A DNA stretch of 64,000 nt, from the NCBI RefSeq assembly GCF_005484985.1, contig NZ_CP027942.1:1240001-1304000 (forward strand). Reading direction: 5' to 3'. This document shows, piece by piece, positions 60,217 through 64,000 of the stretch. Position 1 is the first letter of the stretch. Each line of letters begins with the position of its first letter. A program made the translations under genes and the position numbers. The notes below the pieces were generated by a model. The model did no database searches and was not told the DNA's origin. It saw only the letters and a program-made list of their open reading frames with translations. The DNA comes from Agrococcus sp. SGAir0287 (GTDB lineage: Bacteria; Actinomycetota; Actinomycetes; Actinomycetales; Microbacteriaceae).

Positions 60217-60260
60217 GAGCCGATCGTGCCATCCGCCGCCCGCGTGCGCGATCGGTCGCG

Positions 60261-61592
60261 TCAGACGCGCACGGCCTCCCGTGCGGGCTCCGCGAGCGCC
60301 GCGTCGGCCTCCTCGTCGCCGAGCTTGCGCATCGACCGGGCCGCGAGGGCGCCGACGAGCGTCGCGAGCGACAGCGCCGCGAGCACGACGCCGGGGTGCC
60401 ACCACGCGCCGGCGGTGGCCTCGCCGAGCGCGTCGGTGACGAGCGGGATGAAGCCCGAGACGACGGCCGCGACCGCGTACGCCATCGACAGCGCCGAGTA
60501 CGCGTGCCGTCCGCGGAAGAGCTCGCTCATGGTGCCGCCGAGCGCCGCCCACGACGCCGTCGGCAGCACGCCGCCGACGAGCATCATCGTGACGAGGAAC
60601 GCGAAGCTCGCGCTCGAGAGCAGCCAGTACATGGGGAAGGCGATCGCGAGGGTGCCGATCGCGCCGATCGCGACCACGGTCGGCGAGCCGATGCGGGTCG
60701 CGAGCCAGCCGAAGGCCGGCACCGTCACGAACTGCAGGAGACCGCCGATCGTGGCGGCGAGCAGCAGCTGCATGGGGTCGAAGCCGAGCGACTCGGCGCC
60801 GTAGTCCATCGTGTAGGTGTTCATGAGCGAGTACGAGCCGATGCCGAGCAGCGCCGTGAGGATCGCGACGACGAAGGCGGCCGGCTGGCGCACGATGGCG
60901 GCGACGACGGGCACGCGCTCGCGCTCGCCGCGACGCTCGAGGGCCTGGAAGACGGGCGTCTCGTCGACCGACGCGCGCAGGTAGAGCGACACGGCGATGA
61001 GCGGGATCGCCACGAGGAAGGGGATGCGCCAGCCCCACGCCGACACCGCCTCGGGGCCGAGCCCGAAGAACAGCGCGAGCATGAGGCCGCCCGCCGCGAC
61101 GGAGCCGATGGGGGAGCCGAGCTGCGGCAGCGAGGCGAAGAACGGCCGGCGGCGCGCGTCGGCGTGCTCGGTCGCGAGCAGGATCGCCCCACCCCACTCG
61201 CCGCCGAGCGACAGGCCCTGCACGACGCGCAGCAGCACGAGGACGACGGCGCTCATGGCGGCCCACTCGGTGCCCGTGGGCAGCAGGCCCACGAGCCCCG
61301 TCGCGACGCCCATGAGCGTCACGGTGAGGATCAGCGTGCGGCGCCGACCGAGGCGGTCGCCGAGGTGCCCGAAGAGCACCGCGCCGATCGGACGCACGAC
61401 GAAGGCGATGCCGATGGTCGCGAACGCCGCCAGCTGCGCGCCGGCGTCGCCGAGCGCCGAGAAGAAGAAGGGGCCCGCGAAGAACGCGGCGAAGTACGAG
61501 TAGACGTAGAAGTCGTACGACTCGAGCGCGGTGCCGATCGTGGCTGCCGCGGCGACGCGGCGGGGGCTCGAGGTGCGCGAGATGCTGCTCAC
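60261..61592 (-). CDS. MFS transporter, metabolite:H+ symporter (MHS) family
   Basis: A 443-residue 12-helix transporter of the ProP/ShiA-type MHS family. The N-terminal GTALESYDFYVYSYFAAFFA is the family signature; the loop 2-3 motif is GHLGDRLGRRRTL, followed by LRVVQGLSLGGEWGGAILLA. The substrate is probably an organic acid or osmolyte. GTG 61592 with TTGGAG upstream is preferred to the ATG at 61664, which would overlap the tetR start. It is divergent from a TetR regulator, which probably controls it. Confidence 0.88.
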   Translation of the reverse strand: MSSISRTSSPRRVAAAATIGTALESYDFYVYSYFAAFFAGPFFFSALGDAGAQLAAFATIGIAFVVRPIGAVLFGHLGDRLGRRRTLILTVTLMGVATGLVGLLPTGTEWAAMSAVVLVLLRVVQGLSLGGEWGGAILLATEHADARRRPFFASLPQLGSPIGSVAAGGLMLALFFGLGPEAVSAWGWRIPFLVAIPLIAVSLYLRASVDETPVFQALERRGERERVPVVAAIVRQPAAFVVAILTALLGIGSYSLMNTYTMDYGAESLGFDPMQLLLAATIGGLLQFVTVPAFGWLATRIGSPTVVAIGAIGTLAIAFPMYWLLSSASFAFLVTMMLVGGVLPTASWAALGGTMSELFRGRHAYSALSMAYAVAAVVSGFIPLVTDALGEATAGAWWHPGVVLAALSLATLVGALAARSMRKLGDEEADAALAEPAREAVRV

Positions 61593-61645
61593 GGATGCTC
61601 CAAGGAGATGGTGGATCGGGTCCAGGAACGCCGTGGGCCCTCGCA

Positions 61646-61651
61646 TACTGT
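61646..61651 (+). promoter_or_regulatory. -10 box TACTGT of the tetR gene, probable leaderless start
   Basis: TACTGT ends six bases before ATG 61658. A short inverted repeat ACTGTAGT overlaps it. Confidence 0.5.
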
Positions 61652-61657
61652 AGTGCC

Positions 61658-62200
61658 ATGGCATCAGGCGTCCGCGGCAGGCCGCGCTCCACCTCGGTCC
61701 CGGACCTCGAGGAGGCGGCGGTCGAGCTCTTCCTCGAGCAGGGCTACGAGTCGACGTCGATCGACGACATCGCGCGGCGCGCGGGCATCTCCCGCAGCGC
61801 GTTCTTCGGCTACGTCGGCGCGAAGTCCGACCTCCTGTGGCACGACGTCGACCAGGTGCTCGGGCGCATCAGCCTCGCGGACGGCATGGATCGCGCAGCC
61901 GTCGTCGATGCGATCGCGGCGGCGCTCGAGCCGTGGGGCGATCGTGTGCCCTGGATGCTGCGCGAGACGGCGATCATGGGCACCGACCAGGTGCTGCGCC
62001 AGTCGGTCTTCGAGCGCCTCGAGCCGCTCGTCGCTCGCATCGAGCGCACCCTGCGGGCCCGTGAGGGCCGCGCGGCGCTGCACGTCGCCGCCGCGCTCGT
62101 CACCGCCGCCGCGACCGCGGTCGTCGAGTGGTCGCAGGACGGTCGCGCGCGCGGCCCGGCGGCCGACGCCGTGCGCCGTGCGGGCGCTGCCCTGGGCTGA
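61658..62200 (+). CDS. TetR family transcriptional regulator
   Basis: A 180-residue repressor with an N-terminal helix-turn-helix: AAVELFLEQGYESTSIDDIA, RRAGISRSAFFGYVGAKSDL. The C-terminal ligand domain is helical and Ala-rich. It is divergent from the MFS transporter gene with about 65 bases between starts, so it probably represses that gene and itself. The inducer is unknown. Confidence 0.88.
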   Translation: MASGVRGRPRSTSVPDLEEAAVELFLEQGYESTSIDDIARRAGISRSAFFGYVGAKSDLLWHDVDQVLGRISLADGMDRAAVVDAIAAALEPWGDRVPWMLRETAIMGTDQVLRQSVFERLEPLVARIERTLRAREGRAALHVAAALVTAAATAVVEWSQDGRARGPAADAVRRAGAALG

Positions 62201-62233
62201 GCCGGTCCGGGCCGAGACGCCACGACCCGCTCG

Positions 62234-63079
62234 TCAGGCGTGGACCTCGAGCACGCGGAACAGCGCCTCGTGCAGCGGCGACGCGGGGTAGGGCTCGCCG
62301 TCGATCGCCGTGATCGCCGCGGCGAGCCTGCCCGAGGAGACGAGCCAGCCGCCGCGCGCTCGTGCGAGGTCGTCGCGGACGAGCGGGGCGTGGCGGACGG
62401 TCAGCCCGGCCGCGGGGGCGTCGCGCTCGAGCTGCTCGAGCGTGATCGACGCGAGGATGCCGTCCTGCTCGGGCGTGAGCAGCTCGCCGTCGACGTCGAG
62501 CACGAGCGTCGACGTCGGGCCCTCGAGGAGCCGACCCGACGGAGCGACGAAGAGCACGTCGTCGGCGCCGTGCTCGAGCGCGTGCCGCCTCGCCGCCATG
62601 TTGATCGCGTACGACAGGCTCTTCGCGCCGGGCAGCAGCCACGGCATCGACGCCACGACCTCGCCGTCGAAGCCGCGGTCGAGCAGCTGCACGCGCACCC
62701 CCGACGTGCGCTCCGCGATCACGGAGGCGGACAGCGCCTGCAGCAGGACGTAGGCCGTGGCGGGGCCGCCGCCCTCGGGGCCGCGCGTGAGCACGAGGCG
62801 TGCGACGGCCTCGGGTGCCGCATCCCAGTCCCAGGCCGCCACGAGCGCGTCGATCGCCCGGCGGTAGCCGTCGCGGTCGGGCTGCGGCAGCGCGAGGAGC
62901 CGCGCCGATCGTGCGAGCCGATCGAGGTGCGCGTCGGCGTCGCGCAGCGCTCCGCGACGCACGAGCGTCGCGTCGAAGACGCCGTCGCCGCGCACGACCC
63001 CCAGGTCGTCGGCTCGGACGATGGGCGTGGCCACGTCGACGATCGATCCGTCGAGCAGCGCGAGCAGGGGAGCGGTCAT
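62234..63079 (-). CDS. PLP-dependent class IV aminotransferase/4-amino-4-deoxychorismate lyase
   Basis: A 281-residue fold-type IV PLP enzyme. The PLP lysine lies in LLPGAKSLSYAINMAARRHA, the phosphate-binding segment is SGRLLEGPTSTLVLDVDGEL, and GVVRGDGVFDATLVRRGALR is at the N-terminus. This pattern is shared by PabC (folate synthesis), D-amino acid and branched-chain aminotransferases; the LLPGAKSLSYA form with Ala/Ser favours PabC. No folate genes are adjacent. Confidence 0.83.
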   Translation of the reverse strand: MTAPLLALLDGSIVDVATPIVRADDLGVVRGDGVFDATLVRRGALRDADAHLDRLARSARLLALPQPDRDGYRRAIDALVAAWDWDAAPEAVARLVLTRGPEGGGPATAYVLLQALSASVIAERTSGVRVQLLDRGFDGEVVASMPWLLPGAKSLSYAINMAARRHALEHGADDVLFVAPSGRLLEGPTSTLVLDVDGELLTPEQDGILASITLEQLERDAPAAGLTVRHAPLVRDDLARARGGWLVSSGRLAAAITAIDGEPYPASPLHEALFRVLEVHA

Positions 63080-63111
63080 GCCTGCAGGCTACGAGGCATG
63101 CGGGTGCGCGG

Positions 63112-63564
63112 TCACTGCGCCGCGCAGTACGCCTGCAGCTCGTCGACGGCGGGCTGCACGTCGACGGCCGCCTGCGACAGCGCGTCGATCGCGCCCTGCG
63201 TGTCACCCTGCGCGATCGCGGACTGCGCGTCCTCCACCGCCGTCGTCGCGACCGACGTCACGGCGTCGACGCGCTCCGCGAGCTCGGGATCGGTCACCTG
63301 GTCGCCGAGCGTCGACACGCGGTCGACGATCCCGGGCACCGAGGCGAGGGCGCCGAGGGGGTCGCTGCCGAAGCGCGTCGCGAGCTCCGACACGTCGGCC
63401 ATGAGCTGCTGCGCGTCCGCGAGCACCTGGTCGCACTGCGCCGACGTGCTCGCCTCGACCGTCGGCGTCGGACTCGTCGAGGGGTCGGGCTGGCCGCCGC
63501 CGGAGCAGGCCGTGAGCATCGCGATCGCCGCGAGGGCGAGGGGGACCGTGGTGCGGATGCGCAT
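63112..63564 (-). CDS. small secreted lipoprotein of unknown function
   Basis: A 150-residue lipoprotein: signal with lipobox LTAC, a short Ser/Pro/Thr linker, then a helical domain with AQCDQVLADAQQLMADVSEL and a matching C-terminal Cys (LQAYCAAQ), which may form a disulfide. Heptad-like helices dominate. Its ATG 63564 has TACGGT seven bases upstream and a GGAGG, so both leaderless and led starts are possible. An upstream ATG at 63591 is an alternative. The function is unknown. Confidence 0.72.
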   Translation of the reverse strand: MRIRTTVPLALAAIAMLTACSGGGQPDPSTSPTPTVEASTSAQCDQVLADAQQLMADVSELATRFGSDPLGALASVPGIVDRVSTLGDQVTDPELAERVDAVTSVATTAVEDAQSAIAQGDTQGAIDALSQAAVDVQPAVDELQAYCAAQ

Positions 63565-63571
63565 GACCTCC

Positions 63572-63577
63572 ACCGTA
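63572..63577 (-). promoter_or_regulatory. -10 box TACGGT, probable leaderless start
   Basis: On the minus strand TACGGT ends seven bases before ATG 63564. Confidence 0.45.
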
Positions 63578-63634
63578 AGACGCGATCCCATGCGGCACCT
63601 GTGTCGACCGGTGGAGCGGCCCGCTCCGCGAGGC

Positions 63635-63640
63635 GTAGGA
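63635..63640 (+). promoter_or_regulatory. -10 box TAGGAT of the ileS T-box leader
   Basis: TAGGAT would start the transcript near 63647, just before the T-box stem I. Confidence 0.5.
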
Positions 63641-63646
63641 TGGGAG

Positions 63647-63847
63647 CACAGACGTCGATCCGGCCATCACCGGGGAGTCCTCGGCAGAACGGCACGATCC
63701 CGCCAGGGTGAGCGCCCAGTAGATCCGAGCGGGTCCGGCCCGTCACAGCCGAAGAGCGAGCGGCAGCCCTCCTCGAGGGTCTGCAAGCCGGGTGGTACCG
63801 CGCGAGAGCGTCCCGGCTCTTCGTCGGCAGCAGCAGCTGGACAAGAG
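63647..63847 (+). ncRNA. T-box riboswitch of ileS (translational, very short stem I)
   Basis: The T-box motif GGGTGGTACCGCG (63790-63802) is unmistakable. Stem I is very short, with an ATC specifier codon at 63666-63668 in a loop (cggccATCaccgg), as in actinobacterial ileS T-boxes that sense uncharged tRNA-Ile. There is no terminator; instead CTCTT (63817-63821) can pair either with GAGAG (63804-63808) in the tRNA-bound form or with AAGAG (63843-63847) at the ribosome site, so control is of translation. Confidence 0.85.
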
Positions 63848-63854
63848 GAGTCGA

Positions 63855-64000
63855 GTGGACGAGCAGCGCTACCCCAGGCACGGCGGCACCGTCGCGCCCA
63901 CCCCGTCGTTCCCCGCGGTCGAGGAGGGCATCCTCGCGTTCTGGAAGGGCGACGGCACCTTCCAGGCGTCGATCGATCGCCGCGACGGCTGCGAGGAGTG
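63855..64000 (+). CDS. ileS: isoleucyl-tRNA synthetase (partial, 3' end outside window)
   Basis: Only the first 48 codons are inside the window. The segment [19 protein letters not shown] followed by RRDGCEE is the typical IleRS N-terminus, and YPRHGG and TPSFPAVEE agree. The GTG at 63855 is preceded by AAGAGGAG (63843-63850), which is controlled by the T-box upstream. The sequence matches actinobacterial IleRS, about 1,100 residues long, so almost all of the gene is missing. Confidence 0.85.
   Translation, partial: MDEQRYPRHGGTVAPTPSFPAVEEGILAFWKGDGTFQASIDRRDGCEE

Overview
The window comes from a high-GC (roughly 70 percent or more) actinobacterial chromosome, most probably of the family Microbacteriaceae. 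This rests on the very high GC, frequent GTG starts, many promoters of the leaderless type, a mycothiol-dependent enzyme family, ClpP1/ClpP2/ClpX, a SigK/RskA/fasciclin cluster, and a translational T-box with very short stem I before ileS. It is ordinary chromosome: I see no phage, transposase, integrase, CRISPR array or rRNA operon.

Layout. 1-1868: end of an ECF vitamin/metal transporter (EcfA, EcfT) plus a small P-loop kinase. 1904-4426: Gfo/Idh/MocA oxidoreductase, a small zincin and a fatty acid desaturase. 4689-7738: an O-antigen-ligase-like membrane protein, then a leftward run of tRNA-Arg, four tandem 76-bp tRNA-Arg 3' fragments, a PPOX protein, oligoribonuclease and tRNA-His. 7816-10776: DedA, YceI, an 80-residue protein behind a candidate SOS box, a second SSB and a lipoprotein. 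10822-16752: EttA, thioesterases, methylmalonate-semialdehyde dehydrogenase and an acetyltransferase. 16769-22333: leftward operon of aminopeptidase N, MscS channel, truncated haemoglobin and FAD dehydrogenase. 22399-24476: Rv2466c-like nitroreductase, RpiB and Nei-type glycosylase. 24496-28118: lipoprotein, family 1 glycoside hydrolase, two tandem Pr6Pr-type membrane proteins and tRNA-Gly.

28244-38272 is a molybdenum island. A membrane-anchored molybdopterin oxidoreductase, mog and moaE run rightward; moeB, moeA, moaC and moaD run leftward; an HTH-TOBE regulator, modABC and moaA run rightward. Together they import molybdate, sense it, build the cofactor and use it. 38359-41380: fasciclin lipoprotein, an uncharacterised gene, RskA and SigK, with the same SigK-type promoter found before both sigK and the fasciclin gene. 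41543-46553: tRNA-Pro, trigger factor, clpP1, clpP2, a CopC-like protein and clpX. 46606-50511: iron-siderophore ABC transporter (ATPase, binding lipoprotein, fused permease) behind an iron box. 50527-64000: M3 peptidase, Ser/Thr kinase, von Willebrand A protein, methyltransferase, valS operon, MFS/TetR pair, PLP enzyme, lipoprotein, and the T-box plus first codons of ileS.

The most unusual signals are the tandem tRNA-Arg fragments that keep an encoded CCA, a perfect 30-bp inverted repeat just inside the siderophore permease gene, an SOS-type box over the -10 of an unknown small protein, paired SigK promoters, a 13-codon leader ORF coupled to moaA, and a strict 6-7 nt spacing between TANNNT boxes and many start codons. 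All functional statements come from reading the sequence; no database search was run.
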